Source of the DNA: Actinopolyspora mzabensis
GTDB lineage: Bacteria; Actinomycetota; Actinomycetes; Mycobacteriales; Pseudonocardiaceae
DNA: 64,000 nt
NCBI RefSeq assembly: GCF_900101095.1
Contig: NZ_FNFM01000015.1
Span: 1 to 64,000, forward strand
Direction: 5' to 3'
Shown here: piece after piece, positions 43,804-53,149 of the stretch
Layout: every line of letters begins with the position of its first letter
Position numbering within the stretch: the first letter of the stretch is position 1
Made by a program: the position numbers and the translations under genes
Notes under the pieces: generated by a model
The model's input: the letters and a program-made list of their open reading frames with translations, nothing else
Told to the model about the DNA's origin: nothing
Databases searched by the model: none

Positions 43804-46137
43804 TCAGCCGAACAGTCGGGGAAGCGTGCCTTCCCACGCCTCCCGCAGCTCCGACAGCGGGATGTCGCCGACGCCCTGGATCTCCAGCGCCTTCGACTCG
43901 TCGTCCACCACACCGATCTTCGAGCACGGCAGACCACGCGCCGAGCAGAGCTCGGTGAACTTCAGTTCCGCGCCGCGCGGCACCGACACCGCGACCCGGC
44001 CCGCCGACTCGGCGAACAACCACACGAACGGGTCCGCCTCCTCCGGCAGCACGATCCGCGCCCCGGTCTCACCGATCAGCGACATCTCCACCAGCGCCTG
44101 GGCCAGCCCGCCCTCGGAGAGATCGTGCGCGGCCGAGAGCAACCCGTCCCGCGATCCGATCCCCAGCACGTCGGCGAGCAGCCGTTCCCGTGCCAGATCC
44201 ACTCGCGGCGGGGTGCCGCCGAGGTGGCCGTGCACCACCCGGCTCCACTCGGAACCGCCGAACTCCTCGCGGGTGTCACCCAACAGCAGCAGCGACTCAC
44301 CGGGCGCCGCTCCGATCCCGGTGGGAATCCGGGCGGTCACGTCGTCGATGACCCCGAGCACCCCGGCGACCGGTGTCGGCAGGATCGGGTCACCACCGGT
44401 CTGGTTGTAGAAGCTCACGTTGCCGCCGGTGACCGGGATGCCGAGTTCGGCGGCCGCGTCGGCCAGCCCCCGCACGGACTGCTGGAACTGCCACATCACG
44501 CCGGGGTCCTCGGCCGAGCCGAAGTTGAGGCAGTTGGTGACCGCCACCGGCTTCGAGCCCGTGACCGCGACGTTGCGGTAGGCCTCGGCCAGCGCCAGGC
44601 GCGCGCCCTCGTAGGGATCGAGCCTGGTGTAGCGGGCGTTGCAGTCGGTGGCAACGGCGATGCCGCGGCCGGTCTCCTCGTCCACCCGCAGCACGCCCCC
44701 GTCGGAGGGCTGCGCCAACACGGTGTTGCCCCGCACGTAGTGGTCGTACTGGCCGGTCACCCACTCCCGGGAGCACAGGTTGGGCGAGGCCGCCATCCGC
44801 AGCACGGTCTCGCGCAGCTCCTCCGCCGTGGCCGGGCGCGAGAGGGTGTTCGCGTCGTCCGCGGCGATCAGGTCCTGTTCCGCGGGGCGCCGCACCGGGC
44901 GCTGATAGACCGGTCCCTCGTCGGCCACGGTCCGGGGCGGGACGTCGACCACGCACTCGCCCCGCCAGTCGATCCGCAGGTGCTCCTCGTCGGTCACCTC
45001 GCCGATGACCGTCGCCGTCACGTCCCACTTGCGGCAGACCGCCATGAAGGAGTCCACGTCCTCGGGGCGGACGATCGCGCACATCCGCTCCTGCGACTCG
45101 CTGGACAGGATCTCGGCCGGGTTCATCCCCTCGGCCCGCAGCGGCACCGTGTCCAGATCGATCCGCATGCCGCCGTCGCCCGCGGCGGCCAGCTCGGAGG
45201 TGGCGCAGGAGAGCCCGGCTCCACCGAGGTCCTGCACGCCCACGACCAGGTCCGAGCCGTAGAGCTCCAGACAGCACTCGATGAGCACCTTCTCGGTGAA
45301 GGGGTCGCCCACCTGCACACTGGGCAGCTTCTTGCGACCGCTGCCGGTCTCGTCGCCGCTGAAGGTCTCCGAGGCCAGCACCGAGACACCGCCGATGCCG
45401 TCCAGCCCGGTGCGGGCACCGAACAGGATCACCTTGTTGCCCGCCCCGGTGGCGTGTGCCAGCTGCAGCTCGTCGGACTTGAGCACGCCGACGCACATCG
45501 CGTTGACCAGCGGGTTCCGTGCGTAGGACTCGTCGAAAACCACCTCGCCGCCGATGTTGGGCAGCCCGAGGCAGTTGCCGTAGCCGCCGACTCCCTCCAC
45601 CACACCGGGCAGCACGCGGCGGGTGTCGGCGGCGTCGGCCGGACCGAACCGCAGCGGGTCGGCCACTGCCACGGGGCGCGCGCCCATCGCCATGATGTCG
45701 CGCACGATGCCTCCGACACCGGTGGCCGCGCCCTGGTAGGGCTCCACGTACGAGGGGTGGTTGTGGCTTTCCACCTTGAAGGTGACCGCCCAGCCGTCGC
45801 CGATGTCGACGACTCCCGCGTTCTCACCGATGCCCGCCAGCATCTTGGCGCGCATCTCCTCGGTGGTGGTCTCACCGAAGTACTTCAGGTGCGTCTTGGA
45901 GGACTTGTAGGAGCAGTGCTCGCTCCACATCACCGAGTACATCGCCAGCTCGGCCTCGGTGGGGCGCCTCCCGAGGATCTCGCGGATGCGCTCGTACTCG
46001 TCGTCGGCGAGGCCGAGCTCGCGGTACGGCTGGTCGAGTTCGGGGGTCCGTGCGGCCTGCTCGACGCTGTCCACCGGTTCGGCGCCGTTCGGCGTGGCCG
46101 GGTCCTGCGTCGCGGCTTCGCGGGTGGGGTCGGTCAT
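43804..46137 (-). CDS. purL: Phosphoribosylformylglycinamidine synthase, large subunit
   Basis: Small-type PurL, 777 residues, converting FGAR to FGAM in purine synthesis with PurQ and PurS. The ATG at 46137 overlaps the purQ stop by 4 bases. Landmarks: [20 protein letters not shown] with the catalytic His, [66 protein letters not shown] and [16 protein letters not shown]. The N-terminal 35 residues are an acidic extension. It is the last gene of purS-purQ-purL. The same strand continues past the lysozyme terminator, so the operon ends here. Confidence 0.98.
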   Translation of the reverse strand: MTDPTREAATQDPATPNGAEPVDSVEQAARTPELDQPYRELGLADDEYERIREILGRRPTEAELAMYSVMWSEHCSYKSSKTHLKYFGETTTEEMRAKMLAGIGENAGVVDIGDGWAVTFKVESHNHPSYVEPYQGAATGVGGIVRDIMAMGARPVAVADPLRFGPADAADTRRVLPGVVEGVGGYGNCLGLPNIGGEVVFDESYARNPLVNAMCVGVLKSDELQLAHATGAGNKVILFGARTGLDGIGGVSVLASETFSGDETGSGRKKLPSVQVGDPFTEKVLIECCLELYGSDLVVGVQDLGGAGLSCATSELAAAGDGGMRIDLDTVPLRAEGMNPAEILSSESQERMCAIVRPEDVDSFMAVCRKWDVTATVIGEVTDEEHLRIDWRGECVVDVPPRTVADEGPVYQRPVRRPAEQDLIAADDANTLSRPATAEELRETVLRMAASPNLCSREWVTGQYDHYVRGNTVLAQPSDGGVLRVDEETGRGIAVATDCNARYTRLDPYEGARLALAEAYRNVAVTGSKPVAVTNCLNFGSAEDPGVMWQFQQSVRGLADAAAELGIPVTGGNVSFYNQTGGDPILPTPVAGVLGVIDDVTARIPTGIGAAPGESLLLLGDTREEFGGSEWSRVVHGHLGGTPPRVDLARERLLADVLGIGSRDGLLSAAHDLSEGGLAQALVEMSLIGETGARIVLPEEADPFVWLFAESAGRVAVSVPRGAELKFTELCSARGLPCSKIGVVDDESKALEIQGVGDIPLSELREAWEGTLPRLFG

Positions 46138-46820
46138 GCTGCCACCAGGGTGTCGAGGGCGGACAGGAACATGCCGAGGCCGTCGTCGGTGGGCCCCGTG
46201 AGTGGATCGACGGCGTGCTCGGGGTGGGGCATCAGCCCGGCGACCCTGCCGCGTTCGTCGGTGATTCCGGCGATGTCGCGTCGCGAGCCGTTCGGGTTGC
46301 CGTCCACGTAGCGGAACAGCACCCGGCCGTCGCCCTCCAGGCGGTCCAGCACCGGGTCCTCGGCCACGTAGCGTCCCTCGCCGTGCTTGATCGGGATCAG
46401 CAGCTCGGCGCCGGGTTCGTAGCGGGTGGTCCAGGTGCTGGTGTTGTTGTCCACGCGCAGCCACTGGTCGCGGCAGACGTAGTGCAGCCCCGAGTTGCGG
46501 GTCAGCACGCCGGGCAGCAGCCCGGCCTCGCACAACACCTGGAACCCGTTGCACACCCCGAGCACCGGCATGCCCTGCCCGGCGGCGCGCACCACCTCGG
46601 TCATGACCGGTGCGAACTTGGCGATGGCGCCGCAGCGCAGGTAGTCGCCGTAGCTGAATCCGCCGGGGACGATGACGGCGTCCACTCCGTGCAGGTCGGC
46701 GTCACCGTGCCACAGCGCCACGTCCGAGGCACCCGCCCGGCGCACCGCGCGGCGGGCGTCGCCGTCGTCCAGCGAGCCCGGAAAGGTGATGACCCCGATC
46801 CTGGCCCCGGCGGCGCTCAC
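46134..46820 (-). CDS. purQ: FGAM synthase glutaminase subunit
   Basis: Class I glutamine amidotransferase of 228 residues that supplies ammonia to PurL. GTG 46820 overlaps the purS stop (GTGA). Motifs: [40 protein letters not shown], nucleophile Cys in [19 protein letters not shown] near residue 88, and the His-Glu part of the triad in [11 protein letters not shown]. The order and overlaps keep equal translation of the three subunits. Confidence 0.97.
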   Translation of the reverse strand: MSAAGARIGVITFPGSLDDGDARRAVRRAGASDVALWHGDADLHGVDAVIVPGGFSYGDYLRCGAIAKFAPVMTEVVRAAGQGMPVLGVCNGFQVLCEAGLLPGVLTRNSGLHYVCRDQWLRVDNNTSTWTTRYEPGAELLIPIKHGEGRYVAEDPVLDRLEGDGRVLFRYVDGNPNGSRRDIAGITDERGRVAGLMPHPEHAVDPLTGPTDDGLGMFLSALDTLVAA

Positions 46821-47056
46821 GATCCCACCCGGCGCACGGCCCAGTCCTCGATCACGGGGTTGGCCAGGAAGTTCTCCGCGATTCGGGCGAGCGTGTCGTC
46901 GTCGACGTCGTCGTCGACCTCCAGCTCGAACCGCTTCCCCTGACGGACTTCCGAGATTCCTTCGAATCCCTGCCGGGGCAGCGCGTTGGCAACCGCCTGT
47001 CCCTGCGGATCGAGGATCTCCTGCTTCGGCATTACGTCGACAACGACTCGGGCCAC
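46817..47056 (-). CDS. purS: FGAM synthase subunit PurS
   Basis: A 79-residue subunit that bridges PurL and PurQ. GTG 47056 is preceded by GGAGCG at about 8 bases. The sequence ([20 protein letters not shown], then [19 protein letters not shown]) is typical, and the end [10 protein letters not shown] matches the family C-terminus. It is the first gene of the purSQL operon. Confidence 0.96.
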   Translation of the reverse strand: MARVVVDVMPKQEILDPQGQAVANALPRQGFEGISEVRQGKRFELEVDDDVDDDTLARIAENFLANPVIEDWAVRRVGS

Positions 47057-47115
47057 GGGCGTCGCTCCGGAAACTGTGCGGATCCGTCCCGCTACCGCGG
47101 GCGCGGATGGTCGGC

Positions 47116-47134
47116 GTTACGAGCAAAGCGTAAC
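47116..47134. promoter_or_regulatory. Palindrome upstream of purS
   Basis: GTTACGAGCAAAGCGTAAC has 6-bp arms (GTTACG/CGTAAC) around a 7-base centre and lies 60-78 bases upstream of the purS start, a suitable place for an operator. The regulator is unknown. Confidence 0.4.
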
Positions 47135-47183
47135 TGACCTGCGAGTTCCCTCACGGGCGGCCGGGGACCACGTGGGAGCTGGG

Positions 47184-48053
47184 TCACTCGGCCAGGCCGT
47201 GCAGCCGTCCCTTCAGGTGCGGTTTGCCCGAGGTGGAGTGCAGCGCGAAGAGCTTCGCCGCGTCCGACTCCCCGGGTTGTTCGGTGAAGCGCACCTCGGA
47301 GGGCAGCAGCACCGGCTTGGCGAACTCCACCTCGACCGTGCAGGCGTCGGGCAGTCTGCCCTCGAAGGCGGCGAGGCAGCGGGCCTTGGACCACATGCCG
47401 TGCGCGATCGTCCGGGGGAAGCCGAACGCCTTGGCGGTGAGCGGGTGCAGGTGGATCGGATTACGATCACCGGACACGGCCGCGTAGCGCCTGCCGAGGT
47501 TCGCGGGCAGCCGCCAGGCCGCGGTGGGGGCCTCGGCGGTCACCTCCGGAATTCCCTCGGGTCTGGGGACGGAGTCGTCCGAGGCGCCCCGCCGCAGGTA
47601 CGTGCTCGTCTCGCTCCAGACGAGCCGATCGTCGACGCTGGTCTCGGTGATCACGTCGAACTGCTGTCCCTTCGGGTGGCGGCGCTGGTTCGCCAGCCGC
47701 ACTCGCTGGGTCATCGAGTCGGTCACCGACACCGGTTCGTGCCGCGTGATGCGGTTCGCCACGTGCACCAGGCCGACCAGCGGGTACGGGAAGTCCCGGT
47801 CGGTCATCAGCCGCACGGCCAGCGGGAACGAGGTGATGTGCGGATAGGTGAGCGGCAGCTCGTCGCGGGTGCCGAATCCGCACAGCCTGTTGTAGGCGGC
47901 AAGGTGTTCCCGGTCGATCGTGATCCCGGAGCGGACGTACTCGCTGTAGGGGAGTTCGGCGTCCCGCCCGGCCCGCCGCAGCGGTGTGGTTCCCGCTGCC
48001 TTCAGATAGAGCGCGCCCAGGTTCGGCGACTCGCTCAGTTCCTCGGTCGGCAT
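47184..48053 (-). CDS. htdX: (R)-specific 3-hydroxyacyl dehydratase, MaoC type (HtdX-like)
   Basis: A 289-residue double-hotdog hydratase. The hydratase-2 motif is complete in the C-terminal half: RYAAVSGDRNPIHLHPLTAK with Asp and His, then AFGFPRTIAHGMWSK. The N-terminal half (LPLTYPHITSFPLAVRLMTD) is the non-catalytic hotdog. This matches HtdX (Rv0241c), which in M. tuberculosis is adjacent to fabG4 (Rv0242c) as here. It acts on 3-hydroxyacyl thioesters in fatty acid synthesis or oxidation. It follows fabG4 on the same strand by 151 bases. Confidence 0.92.
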   Translation of the reverse strand: MPTEELSESPNLGALYLKAAGTTPLRRAGRDAELPYSEYVRSGITIDREHLAAYNRLCGFGTRDELPLTYPHITSFPLAVRLMTDRDFPYPLVGLVHVANRITRHEPVSVTDSMTQRVRLANQRRHPKGQQFDVITETSVDDRLVWSETSTYLRRGASDDSVPRPEGIPEVTAEAPTAAWRLPANLGRRYAAVSGDRNPIHLHPLTAKAFGFPRTIAHGMWSKARCLAAFEGRLPDACTVEVEFAKPVLLPSEVRFTEQPGESDAAKLFALHSTSGKPHLKGRLHGLAE

Positions 48054-48204
48054 CCTCGTCCCACCTTCCTGCGGTACTCCGCCGCGACTTGTCGTGATCT
48101 ACCCACTCGATGTCGGGCCTCCCCGGAGCGAGAGCCCGCGAGAGGTTCCGCCACCCGAGCCCTGCGCCAACCGAGCCCCTGCGCCAACCGAGCCGACGAA
48201 ACCC

Positions 48205-49542
48205 TCAAGCCCCCAACAGGCTCTGCCCGCACACGCGAATTACGTTGCCGTTGACTCCGGCCGACCCGGGATCGGCGTAGTAGGCGATGGTCTCGGCGAC
48301 GTCCACCGGCAGCCCGCCCTGCGAGAGGCTGTTCATCCTGCGGCCCGCCTCGCGCACGAACAGCGGTACGGCCGCGGTCATCGCGGTCTCGATGAATCCG
48401 GGAGCCACGGCGTTGATCGTCACACCGCGTTCCGCGGCGCGCGGGGCGAGTGCCTGCACGTGGCCGATCACCCCGGCCTTGGAGGTCGCGTAGTTCGCCT
48501 GCCCGACGTTGCCCGCGATGCCGCTGATGGAGGCGATCCCGACCAGCCTGCCGCCGCTGCGGAGCGGGGAGGAGTCGGCCAGCAGGGCGGTGTTGATCCG
48601 CTCCTGGGCGGCGAGGTTGACCCGCAGCACCGCTTCCCACTGGTCCCGGCTCATCCTGCCGATGGTCTTGTCCCGCGTGATGCCCGCGTTGTGCACCACG
48701 ATGTCGAGCCCGTCGTGCCGCTGTTCGACGTGTTCGATGAGTTGCCGGGGCGCGTCCTCGGCGGTGATGTCGAGCTGCAGCGTCGAACCGCCGATCCGGT
48801 TGGCCACCTCGGCCAGGTCCTCCCCCTGTGCGGGGACGTCCAGGCACACCACGTGGGCTCCGTCCCGGGCCAGGGTCTCGGCGATGGCGGCGCCGATGCC
48901 GCGGGAGGCGCCGGTGACCAGCGCGACCTTGTCGCGCAGTGGTCGCGCTGCGTCGACGGTGGGTGCTTCGGCGGCTCCGACGCGGATCACCTGGCCGGAG
49001 ACGAACGCCGATTTCGACGAGAGCAGGAAGCGCAGCGTGGAGTCGATCGCCCGCTCGCCGCCCCGGGAGACGTGGACCAGTTGGGCGGTGGCGCCGCGTT
49101 TGAGTTCCTTGCCCGCGGTGCGGACGAATCCTTCCAGCGCGCGCTGCGCGGTTCGCTCCGCGGGGTCGTCGATCTCCTCCGGCGGGGTGCCGAGCACGAT
49201 CAGCCTGCCGCACTTGCTCACTCGCCGGATCGTGGCGCCGAAGAACTCGTGGAGTTCCCCGAGTTCCGTGCTGCCCGCTATTCCGGTGGCGTCGAAGACC
49301 AGGGCCGCGTACTCGGCGTCGTCGTCCCGGCTCCGGTGTACCTCGGCGTCGGCCTCTCGCAGGGTCTCGGACACGGCTTTGCCGAGCCGGCCCCCTTCGG
49401 CTTCTCCGAGCAGTACGGGGCCGGAGACGAGCGGGTCACCCGGTCGGTACCTGCGCAGCGGGGTGGGGGTGGGCAGCCCGAGCCGGTTGGCCAACTGCCG
49501 CCCGTACCGGGATGTGACCAGCTTGCTGTACGGATCCGCCAT
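48205..49542 (-). CDS. fabG4: High-molecular-weight 3-ketoacyl reductase FabG4
   Basis: A 445-residue short-chain dehydrogenase with an extra N-terminal Rossmann-like domain (about 1-200), the HMwFabG architecture of mycobacterial FabG4 (Rv0242c). The C-terminal domain has VALVTGASRGIGAAIAETLA, VHNAGITRDKTIGRMS, the Ser of GIASISGIAGNVGQANYATS, and YxxxK with Tyr near 351. The family uses NADH on long 3-oxoacyl-CoA and can work in either direction. The start is ATG 49542, because GGAGGAG lies 9 bases upstream; in-frame ATG 49560 overlaps that site. It is divergent from fadA2, and an operator-like palindrome is in the gap. Confidence 0.94.
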   Translation of the reverse strand: MADPYSKLVTSRYGRQLANRLGLPTPTPLRRYRPGDPLVSGPVLLGEAEGGRLGKAVSETLREADAEVHRSRDDDAEYAALVFDATGIAGSTELGELHEFFGATIRRVSKCGRLIVLGTPPEEIDDPAERTAQRALEGFVRTAGKELKRGATAQLVHVSRGGERAIDSTLRFLLSSKSAFVSGQVIRVGAAEAPTVDAARPLRDKVALVTGASRGIGAAIAETLARDGAHVVCLDVPAQGEDLAEVANRIGGSTLQLDITAEDAPRQLIEHVEQRHDGLDIVVHNAGITRDKTIGRMSRDQWEAVLRVNLAAQERINTALLADSSPLRSGGRLVGIASISGIAGNVGQANYATSKAGVIGHVQALAPRAAERGVTINAVAPGFIETAMTAAVPLFVREAGRRMNSLSQGGLPVDVAETIAYYADPGSAGVNGNVIRVCGQSLLGA

Positions 49543-49585
49543 TACGAGCAACTCCTCCATGCGTGACCGGCACTCGACGCATAAG

Positions 49586-49599
49586 CTACCCGTCGGTAG
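49586..49599. promoter_or_regulatory. Operator-like palindrome between fabG4 and fadA2
   Basis: CTACCCGTCGGTAG has 5-bp arms (CTACC/GGTAG) around CGTC. It matches the pattern YTACYNNNCGGTAR, seen twice in the fadE5-like promoter near 62.9 kb. It is 44 bases from the fabG4 start and 68 from the fadA2 start, so one protein here could control both. Confidence 0.6.
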
Positions 49600-49667
49600 G
49601 TTGAGTTTCCAGTCAGGCCCGGCGCTGTTCCGGGTGTTCGTCGAGCAGCTGTGCGGAGGAATCGGCC

Positions 49668-50945
49668 ATGTCCACAACTCGCCGGGTCGCCATCGTCGGA
49701 GGCAACCGAATCCCGTTCGCACGTTCGGGTGGCCCCTACGCGCGTGCGTCCAATCAGGACATGCTCACCGCCGCTCTCGACGGCTTGGTGGCTCGTTACG
49801 GACTCTCCGGGCGGCGTGTCGGTGAGTTCGTCGCCGGGGCGGTACTCAAGCACAGCCGCGACTTCAACCTGGCACGCGAGGTCGTGCTCGGCTCCGGTCT
49901 CGACTCGCGTACTCCCGCGCACGACGTGCAGATGGCCTGTGCCACCGGCCTGGAGTCGGTCGTGTCCGTGGCGAACAAGATCGCTCTCGGGCAGCTCGAG
50001 TCCGGCATAGCGGGCGGGGTGGACTCGGCCAGCGACGCTCCGATCGAGCTCAACGACGAACTGCGCAGAGTGCTGTTGCGCGCCAACCACGCCAAGGGCA
50101 CCGGGGCCAAGCTGCGGGCGCTGACCGGCCTGCGGCCGGGACACGTCGTACCCGGTATCCCCCGCAACGAGGAACCCCGCACCGGACTCTCGATGGGGGA
50201 GCACGCCGCCAGGACCGCTGCGGCGTGGGGTGTCGAGCGGGCGGAGCAGGACGAGCTGGCCGCCCGCAGCCACCAGCGGCTCGGTGCCGCCTACGAGCGA
50301 GGGTTCTTCGAGGATCTGGTCACCCCGTTCCAGGGGCTCACACGTGATCAGAACCTGCGGCCGGATTCCTCGCCGGAAAAACTCGCCGAGCTCAAGCCCG
50401 TTTTCGGCCGGGGCGAGCAGGCCACCATGACCGCGGGCAACTCCACACCGCTCTCCGACGGCGCGGCCACGGTGCTGCTCGCCAGCGAGGAGTGGGCGCA
50501 GCGGCACCAGCTGCCGGTGTTGGCCTACCTCGGTGACTTCGTCTCCGAGGCGGTGGACTACGTCAGCGGTGACGAGGGGCTGTTGATGGCTCCCGCCTAC
50601 GCCGTACCGAGGCTGTTGGACCGGGTGGGCAGCTCGCTCGGCGAGTTCGACTTCTACGAGATCCACGAGGCATTCGCTTCCCAGGTGTTGTGCACGCTCC
50701 GGGCCTGGCGGGATCCCGAGTTCTGCGCCGAGCGGCTGGGCCGGGGTGAACCGCTGGGCGAGATCGACACCGACCGACTGAACGTGAACGGTTCCTCGCT
50801 CGCGGCCGGACATCCCTTCGCCGCGACCGGCGGGCGGATCGTGGCGACCTTGGCCAAGTTGTTGGCGGAGCGTGGGTCCGGTCGTGGACTCGTCTCCATC
50901 TGCGCGGCCGGTGGTCAGGGGCTCACCGCCGTCGTCGAACGCTGA
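49668..50945 (+). CDS. fadA2: Acetyl-CoA acetyltransferase/3-ketoacyl-CoA thiolase
   Basis: A 425-residue thiolase catalysing the last step of beta-oxidation. Nucleophile Cys near residue 91 in QMACATGLESVVSVANKIAL. EIHEAFASQVL carries a conserved Glu-Ala. VNGSSLAAGHPFAATGGRIV has the active His. SICAAGGQGLTAVVE has the second Cys. The length and EIHEAFASQ fit the FadI/FadA2 group (Rv0243). In M. tuberculosis fadA2 is divergent from fabG4, exactly as here, and next to fadE5; here the FadE5 homologue is 10 kb away. Confidence 0.95.
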   Translation: MSTTRRVAIVGGNRIPFARSGGPYARASNQDMLTAALDGLVARYGLSGRRVGEFVAGAVLKHSRDFNLAREVVLGSGLDSRTPAHDVQMACATGLESVVSVANKIALGQLESGIAGGVDSASDAPIELNDELRRVLLRANHAKGTGAKLRALTGLRPGHVVPGIPRNEEPRTGLSMGEHAARTAAAWGVERAEQDELAARSHQRLGAAYERGFFEDLVTPFQGLTRDQNLRPDSSPEKLAELKPVFGRGEQATMTAGNSTPLSDGAATVLLASEEWAQRHQLPVLAYLGDFVSEAVDYVSGDEGLLMAPAYAVPRLLDRVGSSLGEFDFYEIHEAFASQVLCTLRAWRDPEFCAERLGRGEPLGEIDTDRLNVNGSSLAAGHPFAATGGRIVATLAKLLAERGSGRGLVSICAAGGQGLTAVVER

Positions 50946-50974
50946 TCAAAAACCTGTTCGAGTTCCGGTGTTCA

Positions 50975-50992
50975 CCCGACCGGCAGGTCGGG
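50975..50992 (+). terminator. Hairpin after fadA2
   Basis: CCCGACC (50975-50981) pairs with GGTCGGG (50986-50992) around GGCA, 30 bases after the fadA2 stop. Confidence 0.6.
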
Positions 50993-51351
50993 CGCTCCGG
51001 GCCCCGCTCGGGGGCTATCCGAAGTGGACTGTGCTCGTCGTGGCGCGGGGTCGGTGGGAGACGGCGTGTCTCGCCGTGCCCCGGGCCGTGAGCTGCGCTA
51101 CATTTGTTGCCCCGCTCGGGAATTCGCACCGCTTCGGTTCCGTTCGTCGGACGGGAACCAACGCGGTGATCAAGTGTTCTCGGATCCCGTCCGAAGAATA
51201 CTTTCCCCTCCGGGGATGACTGTCCGTATCGTACTGAGGCCGTTTCGTGTTCCCGATCGATCGACATTGTGATCGGATCGAAAAATGTGATCCAAGACAC
51301 ATCATGTCGAAGGTGTAACGCTTTGATGTACAGGCACGATGAACGGGGTGA

Positions 51352-51615
51352 CTCCGCGATGCTGTCGGACCCCCGACCTGGCAGCATCGCGGAGCTCGCC
51401 ACCCCGGTGTCCTGGCTGTCGGTGAACGGCAGGTAGGCACCTCCCATACGTCCTCGCCCAACGGGTGGATTCCCACGCGCCGGACGAGGTGTCTCTTCGT
51501 CGCGAGAGCGACGAGTCCGATAACGGCATCCCTGTATGACAGGAAGACCTGTATTTCAGGGCGATGCCATGGCCCCATATTGATCACCCTGAGTGATCGG
51601 AAAAACACTCAGGGT
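51352..51615 (+). other. Hairpin-rich leader upstream of a small membrane protein
   Basis: The gap from 50993 to 51641 is AT-richer than its surroundings and has no gene, but contains several strong inverted repeats. CTCCGCGATGCTG (51352-51364) pairs perfectly with CAGCATCGCGGAG (51382-51394), with an inner TCGG/CCGA stem. TCGTCGC-GAGA-GCGACGA (51497-51514) has a GNRA tetraloop. ACAGG-AAGA-CCTGT lies at about 51539-51552. ACCCTGAGTG (51586-51595) pairs perfectly with CACTCAGGGT (51606-51615). The last ends 26 bases before the start codon of the 77-residue protein. It could be a structured 5' leader or an independent small RNA; the strand is inferred from that gene. Confidence 0.55.
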
Positions 51616-51641
51616 TTCGGACAGCCTTAAGGAGAGGCACC

Positions 51642-51875
51642 ATGAACATTGCCATCGTGATGATCGGTGCACTGCTTCCGATCTTGGCGGCAAGCGTGTT
51701 CTACGTAAGCGACCACCGTACTCCGCAACGCATCAATCGCTCACCTCCGAATTTCGAGGAGAGCGGTGAGTACGACATGTCGACTTCCGGTGACCTCACC
51801 CCGCTGACTCCGATGGAGCACGTGGCCCCGACGGAGCAAGGGCCTTTGGACAGGCGGATGTCCGAGGCGGCCTGA
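51642..51875 (+). CDS. Small single-span membrane protein, unknown function
   Basis: A 77-residue protein with the best ribosome site in the neighbourhood (AAGGAGAGG, 6 bases before ATG). The N-terminal 22 residues are one membrane helix (MNIAIVMIGALLPILAASVF), followed by a hydrophilic tail rich in Pro, Ser, Thr and Glu (TPQRINRSPPNFEESGEYD, then LTPLTPMEHVAPTEQG). I recognise no family. It is flanked by a structured leader upstream and a terminator about 245 bases downstream, so it seems to be a single-gene transcription unit between fadA2 and the CHRD gene. Confidence 0.65.
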   Translation: MNIAIVMIGALLPILAASVFYVSDHRTPQRINRSPPNFEESGEYDMSTSGDLTPLTPMEHVAPTEQGPLDRRMSEAA

Positions 51876-52119
51876 CCGGCGGAGACCGATGATCCGGGGC
51901 TGATCCGTCGAGGCCGTTCCGGTCTCGTGCTTCGTTCCCGGTGGCCGTATCCGGGTGCGGGTGAGACGTGAACGCGGTGATGCCGTGTCGACGGCGAAGA
52001 ACCGAAAAGCACCGAACGGTCGTGCTCTGTCCCCCGGTGCACGACCGATGAAAATACGAAACCGCTTGCGAAATTGATTCCGATGTCCCGTGAATCGGTT
52101 TCGGTGGGGCTCGTTTCCC

Positions 52120-52160
52120 GGCGCGCACCGACGCTCCCGACGTTCGGCGCGCGCCGTTTT
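52120..52160 (+). terminator. Rho-independent terminator
   Basis: GGCGCGCACCGA (52120-52131) pairs with TCGGCGCGCGCC (52144-52155), with one mismatch, followed by GTTTTGTTTC. It is on the plus strand downstream of the small membrane protein gene. The rest of the 51876-52259 gap shows no gene. Confidence 0.65.
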
Positions 52161-52259
52161 GTTTCTCGGCAGCCGAATCCGGTGCTCTCCTGACGGAAGT
52201 CCACCGGCCCTCGGGTCAGGTGTACCCGGGGCCGGTGACTCGAACTTCTCGATTGGTTC

Positions 52260-52964
52260 TTACCGCGTGCTCAGGCCGAGCCCGAGACCGAGGCCGTGCT
52301 CGTCGAGACCGCCGCCGAGCCGCAGTCCCTGCGTGCCGCAGGCGGCCGGTGCTGTCGCCTCCAGCGGTAGGGACGGGTCCAGCGAACTCGGAGCGTCCCC
52401 GTCGTAGGCGCCGCTGTCGTTGATGTCGATGCCGTGCTGCACGAGCACCGCGTTGCCGTCGCGGATGTTCGCGGCGGTTTCCTCGCTGACGGTCACCGTC
52501 CGCGAGTAGGTCACGAATCCGTTTGGGGCGGTCGGGAACCGGTCCACCGCGAGACCGCTGGACGGACCGGTGTCACCGGTGGTGGTCAGTGAGACCCCGA
52601 TCCCGCCGTAGTCCGAGGCGCCTTCGGCGGTGCTGATGATGCCGTCGTCGTTGGCGTCGTCGGCCTTGGTGGGGCACCGCCCCGCGCCGCCGATGTGGAC
52701 GTGTTGCGCGTGCGGTTGGTTCTCCAGCAGCCCGGAGCTGTAGAGCCGTACGGTCGCTTCGCGGCCTCGCAGTTTGATCAGGCCGAACCCGTGCGCTCCG
52801 CTGTCGTTGAGCTCGTCGAGCTCGACGACGGTGAACGTGCCTCGGTCGCGGTCGTGCTCGACGTCGTGCTTCGGTTGCGCGGATGCCACCGCCGCCGAAC
52901 CCGTGGCCATCAGCCCGAGTGCGGCTACGGTGCTCACGACGGAACGCAGTTGAAACCTGGACAC
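52260..52964 (-). CDS. Secreted CHRD-domain protein
   Basis: A 234-residue exported protein. The start is taken as the GTG at 52964 (MSRFQLRSVVSTVAALGLMA), with GGGAAGGG upstream; it gives a signal peptide ending at SAQ near residue 32, whereas the longer frame to 53069 puts 35 extra residues before it. The mature part resembles the CHRD (chordin-like) domain: FTVVELDELNDSGAHGFGLI, ATVRLYSSGLLENQPHAQHV with the histidine pair, then GGAGRCPTKADDAND. It ends with a leucine-glycine tail (GLGLGLGLSTR). CHRD proteins in bacteria are extracytoplasmic and of unknown function. Convergent with the 77-residue protein gene. Confidence 0.75.
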   Translation of the reverse strand: MSRFQLRSVVSTVAALGLMATGSAAVASAQPKHDVEHDRDRGTFTVVELDELNDSGAHGFGLIKLRGREATVRLYSSGLLENQPHAQHVHIGGAGRCPTKADDANDDGIISTAEGASDYGGIGVSLTTTGDTGPSSGLAVDRFPTAPNGFVTYSRTVTVSEETAANIRDGNAVLVQHGIDINDSGAYDGDAPSSLDPSLPLEATAPAACGTQGLRLGGGLDEHGLGLGLGLSTR

Positions 52965-53149
52965 TGGCAGCACCCTTCCCGTGGTCGCGTTGATCTGCCA
53001 ACGGGGGTTCGTCAGCCCGGTGGTCGTGGATTGGTATCGGCCCTGTTCGGGTGAGAACAGCCTGCTCACCGCCCTCGCGGTCCTCCGCGCTGCCCATGCG
53101 TAGTCACACGACTTATGATGGGGGCGGGGTACGCTGCGAACATCGGCAC

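Noticed and set aside
44125-46311. A 728-codon plus-strand frame
   Set aside because: It is the antisense shadow of purL; purL is unmistakable and overlaps it completely.
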